Positions 9,189 to 18,114 of a stretch of 64,000 nucleotides of DNA are shown here, in pieces; within the stretch, counting starts at the first letter, position 1; each line of letters starts with the position of its first letter. The translations under genes were made by a program, and so were the position numbers. Source of the stretch: Aeromicrobium fastidiosum (lineage in GTDB: Bacteria; Actinomycetota; Actinomycetes; Propionibacteriales; Nocardioidaceae); NCBI RefSeq assembly GCF_017876595.1, contig NZ_JAGIOG010000001.1:3348001-3412000 (forward strand), in the 5' to 3' direction. The notes beneath the pieces were generated by a model that saw only the letters and a program-made list of their open reading frames with translations, was not told the DNA's origin and ran no database searches.

Positions 9189-11203
9189 CAGCGGTCGCGG
9201 AACCCGCGACGGACGTCACCGGGTGCGGGTCGCGGCTTGGCGAGCTTCTTCTTGGCCCGTCCGGCCGAGCTCAGCTGGTAGGGCACGCTCGTGACCATGA
9301 CGCCGGGCATGAACAGCAGGCGGCCCTTCAGGCGCAGCGCGGTCTGGTTGTGGAGCAGCTGCTCCCACCAGCGCCCGACGACGTACTCGGGGATGTAGAC
9401 CGTGATGATGTCGCGCGGCCCCTGCTTGCGCAGCTCCTTGACGTACCGGATGACGGGTCGCAGCAGCTCGCGGTACGGCGAGTTGACGACCTTCAGCGGG
9501 ATCGGGATCGCGAGCTCCTCCCACTGCTTCATGAGCTTCGCGGTCTCGGCCGGGTCGAACTCGACCGTCAGCGCCTCGAGCGAGTTGGGGCGGGAGACGC
9601 GTGCGTAGGCCAGCGCCCGCATCGTCGGCTTGTGCAGCTTGCTGACCAGGACGATCGCGTGCACCCGGGAGGGCAGGGTCACGTCGGAGTCGTCGATCTC
9701 GAGCTCCTGCGACACACGGTCGTAGTGACGTCCGATACCGCGCATCAGCAGGAACACGCAGATCATCGCGACGATCGCGATCCAGGCGCCCGCGAGGAAC
9801 TTGGTCAGCAGCACGATCACGAGCACCGTCGCCGTCATCGCGAGGCCGATCGTGTTGACCGCGCGCGAGCGCTTCATCCGCGAGCGCTCGGCCGGGTCGG
9901 TCTCGGCCCTCAGCAGCCGGTTCCAGTGCTTGATCATGCCGAGCTGGCTGAGGTTGAACGACACGAACACGCCGACGATGTACAGCTGGATGAGCTTGGT
10001 GACCTCGGCGTCGAAGGCTTGGATCAGGACGATCGCGGCCAGGGCCAGGACGATGATGCCGTTGCTGAACGTGAGGCGGTCGCCTCGGGTGTCGAGCTGG
10101 CGTGGCAGGAAGCCGTCGCGCGCCAGGATCGAGCCGAGCACCGGGAACCCGTTGAAAGCGGTGTTGGCCGCCAGCACGAGGATGATGCCGGTGCACGCGA
10201 TCGTGAAGTAGAACAGCGGCGTGAAGTCGCTGTAGAGCGTCTTGGCGAGCTGGCCGATGACGGTGTCCTGCTGGTACGCGTCGCCCGCCAGCACCCCGTC
10301 GCTCACTCGCTTCAGCTGCGTGGCCGGGTCCTCGACGTAGCGCAGCTTCATCAGGTCTGCGAGCACGATGATGCTCATGAGCATCGTGATGGCGAGCGTG
10401 CCGAGCAGCAGCAGCGTCGTGGCGGCGTTCTTGCTCTTGGGCTTCTTGAACGCGGGCACGCCGTTGCTGATCGCCTCGACACCGGTCAGCGCGGCACAGC
10501 CGGACGAGAACGCGCGGGCGAGCAGGAACACCATCGCGACACCCGTGATGCCCTGCTCGAACTGGCTCTCAGGGACGATGTCGTACTGCGCGCTCGGCAC
10601 GGTCGGCAGATCGCCGAAGAGGTAGCGGGCGTAACCCCACAGGCCCATCAGCAGGATCGCGACCATGAACAGGTACGTCGGGATCGCGAACGCAGAGCCC
10701 GACTCCTTGGTGCCACGCAGGTTGATCGCCATCAGCAGGATCACCAGCACGGACGCCGCCGTGGCCTCGTGCCCCTCGAGCCACGGCAGCGCCGAGGCGG
10801 CGTTCTGCACCCCCGACGAGATCGACACCGCGACGGTGAGCACGTAGTCGACCAGCAGTGCGCTGCCGACCGTCAGGCCCGCCGTGGGTCCCAGGTTGAC
10901 CGTCGCGACCTCGTAGTCGCCGCCGCCGCTGGGGTAGGCGTGGACGTTCTGCCGGTACGACGCGACGACCGTGATCAGCACGAGGGTGACCGCGATGCCG
11001 ATCTTCCAGTTGAACGCGTACGCCGACAGCCCGCCGATCGACAGGGTCAGGAAGATCTCGTCGGGCGCGTACGCCACCGACGACAGTGCGTCGCTGGCGA
11101 AGACCGGCAACGCGATGCGCTTCGGCAGGAGCGTCTCACCGAGCTGTTCGCTCCGGAGCTTCCGCCCGACCAATGCACGCTTGGCGACCTCGGTGACTCC
11201 CAC
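9188..11203 (-). CDS. APC-family permease (Rv2690c type), probably linked to potassium or amino-acid transport
   Basis: About 671 residues. The N-terminus contains LGETLLPKRIALPVFASDAL and VAYAPDEIFL, typical of this actinobacterial APC subgroup. About twelve membrane segments follow, then a cytoplasmic C-terminal domain of about 180 residues (VHAIVLVSKLHKPTMRALAY) of the kind found in KUP/KimA-like transporters. I chose GTG 11203; a -10-like TAGCAT ends 8 bp upstream, suggesting a leaderless transcript. It is divergent from the two TrkA genes, the conserved arrangement of M. tuberculosis Rv2690c with ceoB-ceoC. Potassium uptake regulated by the TrkA pair is an inference from this context. 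Confidence 0.88.
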   Translation of the reverse strand: MGVTEVAKRALVGRKLRSEQLGETLLPKRIALPVFASDALSSVAYAPDEIFLTLSIGGLSAYAFNWKIGIAVTLVLITVVASYRQNVHAYPSGGGDYEVATVNLGPTAGLTVGSALLVDYVLTVAVSISSGVQNAASALPWLEGHEATAASVLVILLMAINLRGTKESGSAFAIPTYLFMVAILLMGLWGYARYLFGDLPTVPSAQYDIVPESQFEQGITGVAMVFLLARAFSSGCAALTGVEAISNGVPAFKKPKSKNAATTLLLLGTLAITMLMSIIVLADLMKLRYVEDPATQLKRVSDGVLAGDAYQQDTVIGQLAKTLYSDFTPLFYFTIACTGIILVLAANTAFNGFPVLGSILARDGFLPRQLDTRGDRLTFSNGIIVLALAAIVLIQAFDAEVTKLIQLYIVGVFVSFNLSQLGMIKHWNRLLRAETDPAERSRMKRSRAVNTIGLAMTATVLVIVLLTKFLAGAWIAIVAMICVFLLMRGIGRHYDRVSQELEIDDSDVTLPSRVHAIVLVSKLHKPTMRALAYARVSRPNSLEALTVEFDPAETAKLMKQWEELAIPIPLKVVNSPYRELLRPVIRYVKELRKQGPRDIITVYIPEYVVGRWWEQLLHNQTALRLKGRLLFMPGVMVTSVPYQLSSAGRAKKKLAKPRPAPGDVRRGFRDR

Positions 11204-11273
11204 GAGAGATGATGCTAGACCTGCGGGTGGCTCTCGTCCGCACGAGCGGTCGCGTCGGTGTAGCGTCGCCTCC

Positions 11274-11936
11274 GTGCACATCGTCATCATGGGCTGCGGA
11301 CGCGTCGGTTCGACCCTCACGCGCAGCCTCGAGGCCCGCGGCCACACGACCGCCGTGATCGACATCAATCCCGACGCGTTCCGCCGTCTCGGCCCGGGCT
11401 TCGACGGCATCACCGTGACCGGCATGGGCTTCGACCGCGAGGTGCTCGTCAAGGCCGGCATCGAGCGCGCCGACGCCTTCGCGGCCGTCTCCAGCGGAGA
11501 CAACTCCAACATCATCTCCGCGCGGGTCGCCCGCGAACAGTTCAAGATCGAGAACGTCGTCGCCCGCATCTACGACCCGGGCCGCGCCGAGGTCTACGAG
11601 CGCCTGGGCGTCCCCACGGTCGCGACGGTCCCCTGGGCCGCCGACCAGGTGCTGCGCCGCCTCGTCCCCGCCGGCTCCGAGCCCGCATGGCGCGACCAGT
11701 CGGGCGATGTCCGGCTCGATCTCGTCTACGCGCCGTTCAGCTGGATCGGGCACCGCATCGCCGAGCTCGAGGCCAGTGCCAGCGTGCGCGTGGCCTACCT
11801 GACGCGACTGGGCACCGGGCTCATCGCGACGCCCGACACCGTGATCCAGGAGGGCGACTACTTGAGCCTGTTCATGCTCGAGTCGACCGCTGAGGCGTCG
11901 CACGCCGCCCTCGACGCCGGACCGGAGGACAGCTGA
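11274..11936 (+). CDS. ceoB: TrkA/CeoB-type potassium channel regulatory protein, first of two
   Basis: A 220-residue cytosolic RCK protein. The N-terminal Rossmann motif is VIMGCGRVGSTLTRSLEARG with acidic D at the end of strand 2 (VIDINPDAF), the NAD(H)-binding RCK_N domain. The C-terminal RCK_C domain includes the IQEGDYLSLF segment. GTG 11274 is preceded at 7 bp by TAGCGT, a good leaderless promoter. It overlaps the second TrkA gene by TGATG. Two unequal single-unit TrkA proteins probably form a heteromeric gating ring. The transport partner is most likely the divergent permease, by inference. Confidence 0.92.
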   Translation: MHIVIMGCGRVGSTLTRSLEARGHTTAVIDINPDAFRRLGPGFDGITVTGMGFDREVLVKAGIERADAFAAVSSGDNSNIISARVAREQFKIENVVARIYDPGRAEVYERLGVPTVATVPWAADQVLRRLVPAGSEPAWRDQSGDVRLDLVYAPFSWIGHRIAELEASASVRVAYLTRLGTGLIATPDTVIQEGDYLSLFMLESTAEASHAALDAGPEDS

Positions 11937-12607
11937 TGCGCGTCGTCATCGCGGGAGCGGGCGCCGTCGGGCGCTCGGTCGCCCAGGAGCTCATCGGCAA
12001 CGGCCACTCGATCCTGCTGATCGACAAGTCCCCCGCCTCGATCCGCGCCGAGCTGGTGCCCGAGGCCCAGTGGCTGCTCGCCGACGCGTGCGAGCTCTCC
12101 TCGCTCGAGGAGGCCCAGCTCGAGTCGTGCGACGTCGTGATCTCGGCGACGGGCGACGACAAGGCCAACCTGGTCATCTCGCTGCTGGCCAAGACCGAGT
12201 TCGCCGTGCCCCGCACGGTCGGACGCGTCAACCATCCCAGCAACGAGTGGCTGTTCAGCGAGTCGTGGGGCGTCGACGTGTCGGTCTCCACGCCACGCCT
12301 GATGTCGGCGCTGGTCGAGGAGGCCGTGACGGTCGGCGACCTCGTGCGGCTGTTCACGTTCCGGCAGAGCAACGCCAACCTCGTCGAGCTCACGATGCCG
12401 GCCGACTCGCCGTTCATCGGCAAGCGGGTCAGCGAGGTGCCGTGGCCGGTCGACGTCGTCCTCGTGGCGATCCTGCGCGACAGCTCGATCGAGACGCCCG
12501 ACGCCGACCGCTCGCTCGAGGCAGGCGACGAGCTGCTGTTCGTCACCCCCGAGGACGCCGAGGACAACCTCGGCGAGCTCCTCTCCCCGAAGCCCCCGAA
12601 GCACTAG
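11936..12607 (+). CDS. ceoC: TrkA/CeoC-type potassium channel regulatory protein, second of two
   Basis: A 223-residue RCK protein paralogous to its upstream neighbour. It has VIAGAGAVGRSVAQELIGNG with LLIDKSP at the adenine-binding acidic position, and a C-terminal RCK_C domain (FIGKRVSEVPWPVDVVLVAI, then AGDELLFVTPED). The start ATG overlaps the previous stop (TGATG), so the two TrkA proteins are co-translated. A hairpin begins on the last base of the stop codon and a larger inverted repeat follows it. Confidence 0.92.
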   Translation: MRVVIAGAGAVGRSVAQELIGNGHSILLIDKSPASIRAELVPEAQWLLADACELSSLEEAQLESCDVVISATGDDKANLVISLLAKTEFAVPRTVGRVNHPSNEWLFSESWGVDVSVSTPRLMSALVEEAVTVGDLVRLFTFRQSNANLVELTMPADSPFIGKRVSEVPWPVDVVLVAILRDSSIETPDADRSLEAGDELLFVTPEDAEDNLGELLSPKPPKH

Positions 12608-12677
12608 GCGCGAAGCGCCGCCGCCCCTTGCGTCATGTCTTCCGTGGGTCCTGACCCTCAGAAGCTATGACGCAAGG
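12607..12677. terminator. Paired hairpins between convergent genes
   Basis: GGCGC-GAA-GCGCC (12607-12619) follows the ceoC stop. It is followed by perfect 11-bp arms CCTTGCGTCAT (12626-12636) and ATGACGCAAGG (12667-12677), with a further GGGTC/GACCC pairing inside. The element fills the space between ceoC and the converging DUF3159 gene. There is no U-tract, so it is either a weak bidirectional terminator or a small palindromic repeat element. Confidence 0.6.
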
Positions 12678-12683
12678 AACGGT

Positions 12684-13355
12684 CTAGACCGGCTCGTCGT
12701 CCAGCTCGATCGGGGTGCGGTTGCGGCTCAGCAGCCAGCCCATGACGGCGAACGAGGCCAGCTGCAGGGGCCAGCCGAGCGCGATCTTGGACGCGCCGAG
12801 CAGACCGATCTGGTGGTCGAGCCACAGGGGCAGCTGCACAGCCACGCGGATGACGCACGGGATGGCGAGCACCCACGTCAGCTGGGAGCACAGCCGCACC
12901 ATGGCCTTGTCGGAGTGCCAGGCCGTCGGGTCGCCCATGACCGAGCCGACCATGAAGCCCACGATGGGCCAGCCGACCACGATCGTCAGGACGATGACCG
13001 CGGCGTAGACCCCGTTGTAGATCAGGCCCGGCGTGAACACGGCACGCGCGACGTCCTCCTCGGAGCCGCCCGACTGCGAGGCCCGGTAGGCGAAGAACGC
13101 GCCGATGCCGATGCCGAACAGGGCGTTGAGCACGAACTGCGTCGTCGACCGCTGCACGAGCCGCACGAGCAGCAGGACGGCCGTCACGGCGATGCTGACG
13201 ATCAGCGACAGGCGGATCTGGTCGGTGACGAGGAACAGGATCGTGAACAGGGCCGTCGGGACGGCGCTCTCGACGATGCCGCGTGGGCCGCCGAGGGCCT
13301 TGGACAGCTGCGCGCGGACAACCTGCTCGACCGTCGCCTGGGCGGACGAGGTCAC
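12684..13355 (-). CDS. DUF3159 integral membrane protein
   Basis: A 223-residue protein with about six membrane segments. VVRAQLSKALGGPRGIVESA near the N-terminus, FLVTDQIRLS and a LYARxxQ-like RASQSGGSEEDVARAVFTPG match the DUF3159 family, represented by M. tuberculosis Rv2693c at the same position. No activity is known. The start is GTG 13355, 4 bp after the stop of the OB-fold gene, so it is the last gene of the dut-DUF3710-OB-DUF3159 operon. Confidence 0.88.
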   Translation of the reverse strand: MTSSAQATVEQVVRAQLSKALGGPRGIVESAVPTALFTILFLVTDQIRLSLIVSIAVTAVLLLVRLVQRSTTQFVLNALFGIGIGAFFAYRASQSGGSEEDVARAVFTPGLIYNGVYAAVIVLTIVVGWPIVGFMVGSVMGDPTAWHSDKAMVRLCSQLTWVLAIPCVIRVAVQLPLWLDHQIGLLGASKIALGWPLQLASFAVMGWLLSRNRTPIELDDEPV

Positions 13356-13359
13356 CGGC

Positions 13360-13710
13360 TCACGCGTCGAGCTCGTAGCGCGGGTTGTAGATGATGCGGG
13401 TCGTGCCGCGCATGCCGATCCGGCCGAAGGCCTTGAGCTGGCGACCGGCCGTGATGCCCTCGATCTTGCGGCGACCCAGCCACACCAGCGTGACGGTGTC
13501 GGACCCGTCGTACAGCTCTGCCTCGAGCGCCGTGACGCCGTCGACGGGCCGCAGCGTCACCGAGCGCAGGACCCCGTGGATCGTGGCCATGCACCGATCG
13601 GCCTGCGACGAGATGAGCTGGCACCCGGCCTTGGCTGCGTCGTCCTTGAGCTCGCCGGCCTCCTGGTTGTCGGTCGACAGCCGCTCGAGCGTCCTGCTGA
13701 AACGTCCCAT
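13360..13710 (-). CDS. OB-fold nucleic-acid-binding protein (Rv2694c type)
   Basis: A 116-residue protein. The central strands VTLRPVDGVTALEAELYDG, TVTLVWLGRRKIEGI and LKAFGRIG form a single OB-fold domain of the tRNA-anticodon/RecG-wedge type. It sits in the dut operon between DUF3710 and DUF3159, as in mycobacteria and streptomycetes. RNA or DNA binding is predicted from the fold; the ligand is unknown. Confidence 0.85.
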   Translation of the reverse strand: MGRFSRTLERLSTDNQEAGELKDDAAKAGCQLISSQADRCMATIHGVLRSVTLRPVDGVTALEAELYDGSDTVTLVWLGRRKIEGITAGRQLKAFGRIGMRGTTRIIYNPRYELDA

Positions 13711-13720
13711 GAATTCGAGC

Positions 13721-14353
13721 CTACTCTTCGTCCGGGACCATCGTGGCGTTCGGCGGGAGCGTCAGCAGCAACGACTCGCGCGGGATGCGCGGCTCGGATC
13801 CACGGTCGACGATGACGTCGCGCAGGGCGTCCATCAGCAGTCCCTCGTCGGACGGCTCGAGACCCGCCGCGCCCAGGAACGTCGCCCGCAGCAGCCACCG
13901 CGGTCCCTCGATGCCGACGATGCGGCTGGGCTGGAACCCCTTCTCGCCGTCCGGCAGGTCGACCGGCACCCGCACGTGCAGCTCGGGGCCGAACAGGCCG
14001 TCGACCTGGTCGCACTCGCCACCGAGCCGCTCGACCTCGATGATCAGGTCGTCGCGCACCTCGTCCCACAGACCACCGGAGCGGGTCGCCGCGAACGCCC
14101 GCAGCTCGAGCGCGGCGTCGTCGGCCACCAGCACGACCGAGCCGATCTCGCCGCCGTCGCCGTCGGTGGGCAGCTGGATGTCGAGCCCGACGCGCACGCG
14201 GACCTTGAGCGGTCCGAGGTCGACGAAGGTGCCGTCGTCGCCGGGCGACCGCTCCGAGGAGTCCCACGGACCGTCGTGGCGCACGCCCTCGACGACCGGT
14301 GGCGCGGCCGCTGCCGCGTCGTCGGACTGCTGCTTGTTGCGTCGCCGTGCCAT
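13721..14353 (-). CDS. DUF3710 protein
   Basis: A 210-residue soluble protein. MARRRNKQQ opens a basic, Ala-rich N-terminus. The conserved body includes GPWDSSE, FVDLGPLKVR, LRAFAATRSGGLWDEVRDDL and PRWLLRATFLGAAG, which are DUF3710 hallmarks. The function is unknown. The ATG overlaps the dut stop (TGATG), so it is translationally coupled to dUTPase, as at M. tuberculosis Rv2696c-dut. Confidence 0.9.
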   Translation of the reverse strand: MARRRNKQQSDDAAAAAPPVVEGVRHDGPWDSSERSPGDDGTFVDLGPLKVRVRVGLDIQLPTDGDGGEIGSVVLVADDAALELRAFAATRSGGLWDEVRDDLIIEVERLGGECDQVDGLFGPELHVRVPVDLPDGEKGFQPSRIVGIEGPRWLLRATFLGAAGLEPSDEGLLMDALRDVIVDRGSEPRIPRESLLLTLPPNATMVPDEE

Positions 14354-14820
14354 CAGCTGCTCTCCTCGTGGACGTCGGTGGCCGCATGACCACCCGTTGA
14401 ACCGTAACCCCCCGTTCCGCGAGCCGTCCCGGGCAGCACCCCCGACTCGACGAACGTCACGTGCTCGACCCGCTGGACGACCAGCTGCGCGATGCGGTCG
14501 CCGCGAACCAGTGAGATGCGCTCACGCGCGTCGTGGTTGACCAGCAGCACCTTGATCTCGCCGCGGTAGCCCGCATCGATCGTGCCAGGGGTGTTGACGA
14601 TCGAGAGACCGTGCCGCAGGGCCAGGCCCGACCGGGGGTGGACGAAGGCCGCATAGCCCTCCGGCAGCGCGATCGCCAGGCCGGTCGGCACGAGCACCCG
14701 CTCGCCGGGCCCGAGGTCGACGTCGACGGTCGTGACGAGGTCGGCACCGGCGTCCCCGGGGTGTGCGTAGGACGGAAGGGGGACGTCGGGATCGAGCCGC
14801 GTCACGGTCACGTCGAGCAT
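14353..14820 (-). CDS. dut: dUTP diphosphatase
   Basis: A 155-residue trimeric dUTPase that hydrolyses dUTP to dUMP and PPi, preventing uracil incorporation and supplying dTMP precursors. All five motifs are present: [10 protein letters not shown] (I), [11 protein letters not shown] (II), [15 protein letters not shown] (III, with catalytic Asp and Tyr), [10 protein letters not shown] (IV) and [10 protein letters not shown] (V). The start is ATG 14820. A TAGGGT 7 bp upstream suggests a leaderless transcript that drives the whole dut-DUF3710-OB-DUF3159 operon. Confidence 0.96.
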   Translation of the reverse strand: MLDVTVTRLDPDVPLPSYAHPGDAGADLVTTVDVDLGPGERVLVPTGLAIALPEGYAAFVHPRSGLALRHGLSIVNTPGTIDAGYRGEIKVLLVNHDARERISLVRGDRIAQLVVQRVEHVTFVESGVLPGTARGTGGYGSTGGHAATDVHEESS

Positions 14821-14884
14821 GGCGACGACCCTAGACCATGCCACCTGCGTCGCACGGCGCGAGCGCATGAGGCAAGGTTGAACC

Positions 14885-15382
14885 GTGACGACCTATCGAG
14901 AGCGCTTGTCGGCCCCGGTGTCCTGGTGGATCGCGGCCCTCGGGTTCGCCGTGGTGTGGGGCTGGGTGTTCCTCATCGCGACGACGTGGGCGGCGGCGAT
15001 CGTCGTGACGGTCGCGCTGGCCCTGGCGGGCTGCTACGCGGTCTGGCGCTACGGATCGATGGTCGTCTCGGTCGATCCGGACGGCCTGCGGGTCGGACGC
15101 GCGTTCGTCGAGGCCCACCACGTCGGCACCGCCAGGTCGCTCGACCGCCAGGCGTACCGCACGCAGCTCGGCACGGGTGCCGACGCGCGGGCCTACCTGG
15201 TGACGCGGCCCTATCTCGACCACGGCGTCGTCGTCACGATCGACGACCCCGACGACCCCGCCCCCTACTGGCTGCTCTCGAGCCGCCACCCCGACGACCT
15301 CGCGGCGGCCCTGGCACCCTCAGTGGCGTCGACGACGACGCACGAGACGAACGGAGACACCGACCGTGGCGAAGAGGCGTAA
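14885..15382 (+). CDS. DUF3093 membrane protein
   Basis: A 165-residue protein with two N-terminal transmembrane helices (about residues 13-50) followed by a soluble domain. [29 protein letters not shown] and the [17 protein letters not shown] tail are typical of DUF3093, the dut-divergent gene (M. tuberculosis Rv2698). The start is GTG 14885 with AAGG upstream. It overlaps the next gene by 17 bp. The function is unknown. Confidence 0.9.
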   Translation: MTTYRERLSAPVSWWIAALGFAVVWGWVFLIATTWAAAIVVTVALALAGCYAVWRYGSMVVSVDPDGLRVGRAFVEAHHVGTARSLDRQAYRTQLGTGADARAYLVTRPYLDHGVVVTIDDPDDPAPYWLLSSRHPDDLAAALAPSVASTTTHETNGDTDRGEEA

Positions 15383-15851
15383 CCAGAAGGCGTCCCGCAC
15401 CCAGGCGTCACTCCTCACCGAGGAGGCGGCGTCCGTCCCTCCGAAGAAGGGGTCGAGGGGCAGCGCGAAGGCTCCCAGCCGCGCCACCTGGAAGGTCATG
15501 GACCGCGGCTCGTCGGTCGCGGCCGGCCTGCTGGCCACGCGGGCCTCGGCCGTCGCGTGGCGCGTCGTCACGGGCAAGAAGCCGCCGACCAGCGGGCGGC
15601 ACCCCGACGTCACGACCCGCGAGGCCGTCGTCTGGGCCGTCGTCGGCGGGTCGATCGTCGAGCTCGTGCGGGTCGGCGTGCGACGCAGCGCCGCGACCTA
15701 CTGGGTGCGGTCGACGGGGCAGCTGCCACCGGGCATGAAGCCGCTCGGCCCGAAGGGTCTCACGACCCCGGGAACGACAAAGGAGCCGGTCGTCGAACCG
15801 GCTCCCCACACATCGTCCAAGAAGGTCAGTCGGCGCAGTCGCGGCAGATGA
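15366..15851 (+). CDS. DUF4235 protein
   Basis: A 161-residue basic protein. The core KVMDRGSSVAAGLLATRASA, WRVVTGKKPP and REAVVWAVVGGSIVELVR (two membrane-associated helices) matches DUF4235, a small actinobacterial membrane protein family of unknown role. GTG 15366 has GGAG upstream and lies within the DUF3093 gene. The last 26 bp overlap the 3' end of the converging DUF4193 gene, and its terminator hairpin lies inside this coding sequence. Confidence 0.85.
   Translation: MAKRRNQKASRTQASLLTEEAASVPPKKGSRGSAKAPSRATWKVMDRGSSVAAGLLATRASAVAWRVVTGKKPPTSGRHPDVTTREAVVWAVVGGSIVELVRVGVRRSAATYWVRSTGQLPPGMKPLGPKGLTTPGTTKEPVVEPAPHTSSKKVSRRSRGR
15782..15805 (-). terminator. Intrinsic terminator of the DUF4193 gene, embedded in the DUF4235 coding region
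   Basis: Perfect 9-bp arms GGAGCCGGT and ACCGGCTCC enclose a 6-nt loop. On the minus strand the hairpin is followed by TTTGT, placing a terminator about 20 bp after the DUF4193 stop. On the plus strand it encodes part of the C-terminus of the DUF4235 protein. Confidence 0.75.
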
Positions 15852-16125
15852 GCGTGCCGTTCTTCTCCGATGCCAGCTGGCTGCGGTGGTGCACCAGGAA
15901 GCACGACGAGCACGTGAACTCGTCGAGCTGCTTGGGCACGACCTGGACGGCCAGCTCCTCGTGGGAGAGGTCGGCACCGGGCAGCTCGAACGACTCCGCA
16001 GCCTCGGTCTCGTCCTCGTCGACCTTGCCGGAGTTCTTCTCGTGCCGACGCGCCTTCAGCTCTTCAATGCTGTCCTCGGACTGCTCTTCCTCTGTCTTGC
16101 GCGGTGCGTCGTAATCGGTAGCCAT
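15826..16125 (-). CDS. DUF4193 zinc-finger-like protein
   Basis: A 99-residue acidic protein starting MATDYDAPRKTEEE and ending with a four-cysteine zinc-binding tail (CSSCFLVHHRSQLA, then CRDC). DUF4193 proteins of exactly this layout lie next to dut in Actinobacteria (M. tuberculosis Rv2699c). ATG 16125 has a strong GGGAG at good spacing. The role is unknown; the tail looks like a zinc ribbon that could contact RNA polymerase or nucleic acid, which is speculation. Confidence 0.92.
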   Translation of the reverse strand: MATDYDAPRKTEEEQSEDSIEELKARRHEKNSGKVDEDETEAAESFELPGADLSHEELAVQVVPKQLDEFTCSSCFLVHHRSQLASEKNGTLICRDCAD

Positions 16126-16188
16126 CAAATCTCCCTCTGTGCGGAACAACCGGCGTGATTGTGCCACACGGATCTGTGGCCTTCACAC

Positions 16189-16995
16189 TCAGAACCCACA
16201 AGCACGGACCAGCGCGAAATATTCCTCGGCGATCGCCGGGTGCGCCCCCATGACGAGCCGCTCGTCGGGCCCGCCGTCGAGCCCGCTCAGCACGATGCCG
16301 GCCTCGCGGGCGACGAGTCCGCCAGCTGCCAGGTCCCACGGCTTCAGACCCTGCTCGACGTAGGCGTCGAACTGCCCCTCGGCGAGCGCGCACAGGTCGA
16401 GCGCGGCCGACCCGATGCGACGGATGTCACGCACCTGCGGGATGAACCGGGCCATCGCCGCAGCCTGCTTCGCGCGGACCTCGGGGACGTAGTTGAACCC
16501 CGTCGCGACGAGGGCGTGGGACAGCCGCGCGACGGTCGGAGCGGCCAGCACCCGCCGGTCGTCGCCCTCGTGGCACCACGCGCCCTCCCCCGCGACCGCA
16601 CCCCACTCGGCACCCGAGGCGATGTTCACGACGTGGCCGACGACGATCTCGCCGTCGTGGCGGGCGGCGATCGAGACCGCGTACATGGGGATGCCGTAGA
16701 CGAAGTTGACGGTGCCGTCGATCGGGTCGACGACCCAATCGACGCCCGTCGAGCCGATGACGTCGTCGCCCTCCTCGCCGACGAACCCGTCGTCGGGGCG
16801 GGCGGCGAAGATGCGCTCGCGGATCAGCCGCTCGCAGGCCTCGTCGATCTCGGTGACGACATCGGTGTCGCTCGACTTGGTCGAGGCGACGTCGACGCGG
16901 CCGGCGGGCCTGGCCGACCGGACGTAGGCCGCGGCCTCCAGGCCCACCCGCCGGGCCAGGTCGTACAGCTCGCGGGTCGGGACCTGCTCGGTCAT
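16189..16995 (-). CDS. suhB: Inositol monophosphatase family protein
   Basis: A 268-residue Mg2+-dependent phosphatase. VGEEGDD supplies the first metal ligand, [17 protein letters not shown] the DPIDGT motif, and [16 protein letters not shown] the C-terminal WDxAAG motif. It would hydrolyse inositol-1-phosphate or a related sugar phosphate, the last step of inositol supply for phosphatidylinositol and mycothiol-type metabolites. ATG 16995 overlaps the ferrochelatase stop (ATGA). The locus corresponds to suhB (Rv2701c) next to DUF4193. Confidence 0.93.
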   Translation of the reverse strand: MTEQVPTRELYDLARRVGLEAAAYVRSARPAGRVDVASTKSSDTDVVTEIDEACERLIRERIFAARPDDGFVGEEGDDVIGSTGVDWVVDPIDGTVNFVYGIPMYAVSIAARHDGEIVVGHVVNIASGAEWGAVAGEGAWCHEGDDRRVLAAPTVARLSHALVATGFNYVPEVRAKQAAAMARFIPQVRDIRRIGSAALDLCALAEGQFDAYVEQGLKPWDLAAGGLVAREAGIVLSGLDGGPDERLVMGAHPAIAEEYFALVRACGF

Positions 16996-18050
16996 GCCGG
17001 CGTCGCGGCGGAGCCGACGACCGGCAGCGACGAGCGCGGGTTGAGGCAGCAGTCGATCGGGCAGAGGTCGTGCGACGGGGGCAGCTCGCCCAGCGAGGGG
17101 CGGTCGGTCGTCTCGCCCCGCTCGACCGCGGCCCGCTCGACCAGCAGCTCGCGCACCATCGCGACGAAGTCGGGGTGGGCCCCCGGGGTGTCGGCGCGGA
17201 CGTAGCGCAGGCCCAGCTCGTCGGCGGTCTGCTTGCCCTCGGTGTCGAGGTCGTAGATGACCTCCATGTGGTCGGAGACGAAGCCGATCGGCACCACGAC
17301 GACCGACTCGACCCCGGACGCCTTGAGCTCGGCCAGGTGGTCGTTGATGTCGGGCTCGAGCCACGGGATGCGCGGCGATCCCGAGCGCGAGCAGTAGGCC
17401 AGCGAGTGGGACTCGGCACCGGCACCGGCGGCCACGAGGTCGGCGACGCTCTGGTGCTGGCGCACGTAGGCCTCGCGGCCGGGGCCGCCGCTGGCCTCGT
17501 TCATCGAGGTAGGGATGGAGTGGGTCACGAAGACGACGTGGGTGCCGGCGGGGGCGTCGTCGACGGCAGCCTTGGTCGCCTCGGTGAACGGTCCCACGAA
17601 GCCGGGGTGGTTGAAGTAGTGGCGCAGGCGGCTGAGCTCGATCGCGACCCCGTCCGTCGCGGCGTACAGGTCCTCGCGGTACTGACGGCAGCCGGAGTAC
17701 GACGAGTAGGCGCTGGTCACGAAGCACGCTGCGCGCCGCACGCCGTCGGCGGCCATCTGCTCGGCAGCCTCGCGCAGGTAGGGGTCCCAGTTGCGGTTGC
17801 CCCAGTAGATCGGCAGATCGATGCCGTTCTCGGCGAAGTCTCGTCGCAGGGCCGCCAGCAGCTCGCGGTTGAGGTCGTTGATCGGCGACTTGCCGCCGAA
17901 CAGGAAGTAGTGCTCGCCGACCTCCTCGAGCCGCTCGCGCGGGATGCCGCGACCTGCCGTCACGTTCTCGAGGAACGGCACGACGTCGTCGGGCTTCTCG
18001 GGCCCTCCGAACGAGACGAGAAGGAGCGCGTCGAAGGGGCGAAGATCCAT
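16992..18050 (-). CDS. cpfC: Ferrochelatase, probably coproporphyrin III ferrochelatase
   Basis: A 352-residue enzyme inserting Fe2+ into a porphyrin. Catalytic His lies in VVFVTHSIP and Glu in the [17 protein letters not shown] region. Actinobacteria use the coproporphyrin-dependent haem pathway, so the substrate is expected to be coproporphyrin III (from family knowledge). The cysteine in [12 protein letters not shown] and the C-terminal CPIDCC cluster match the 2Fe-2S ligands of actinobacterial ferrochelatases. I chose ATG 18050 because GGGAGG lies 8 bp upstream; a longer frame to 18116 lacks this. It is co-translated with the phosphatase gene. Confidence 0.92.
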   Translation of the reverse strand: MDLRPFDALLLVSFGGPEKPDDVVPFLENVTAGRGIPRERLEEVGEHYFLFGGKSPINDLNRELLAALRRDFAENGIDLPIYWGNRNWDPYLREAAEQMAADGVRRAACFVTSAYSSYSGCRQYREDLYAATDGVAIELSRLRHYFNHPGFVGPFTEATKAAVDDAPAGTHVVFVTHSIPTSMNEASGGPGREAYVRQHQSVADLVAAGAGAESHSLAYCSRSGSPRIPWLEPDINDHLAELKASGVESVVVVPIGFVSDHMEVIYDLDTEGKQTADELGLRYVRADTPGAHPDFVAMVRELLVERAAVERGETTDRPSLGELPPSHDLCPIDCCLNPRSSLPVVGSAATPA

Positions 18051-18114
18051 GCGTCCATCCTCCCACCGGGACGGATAGGGTGCTCGGGCCGGCTCGAGGT
18101 CGAGGGAGGGACGC

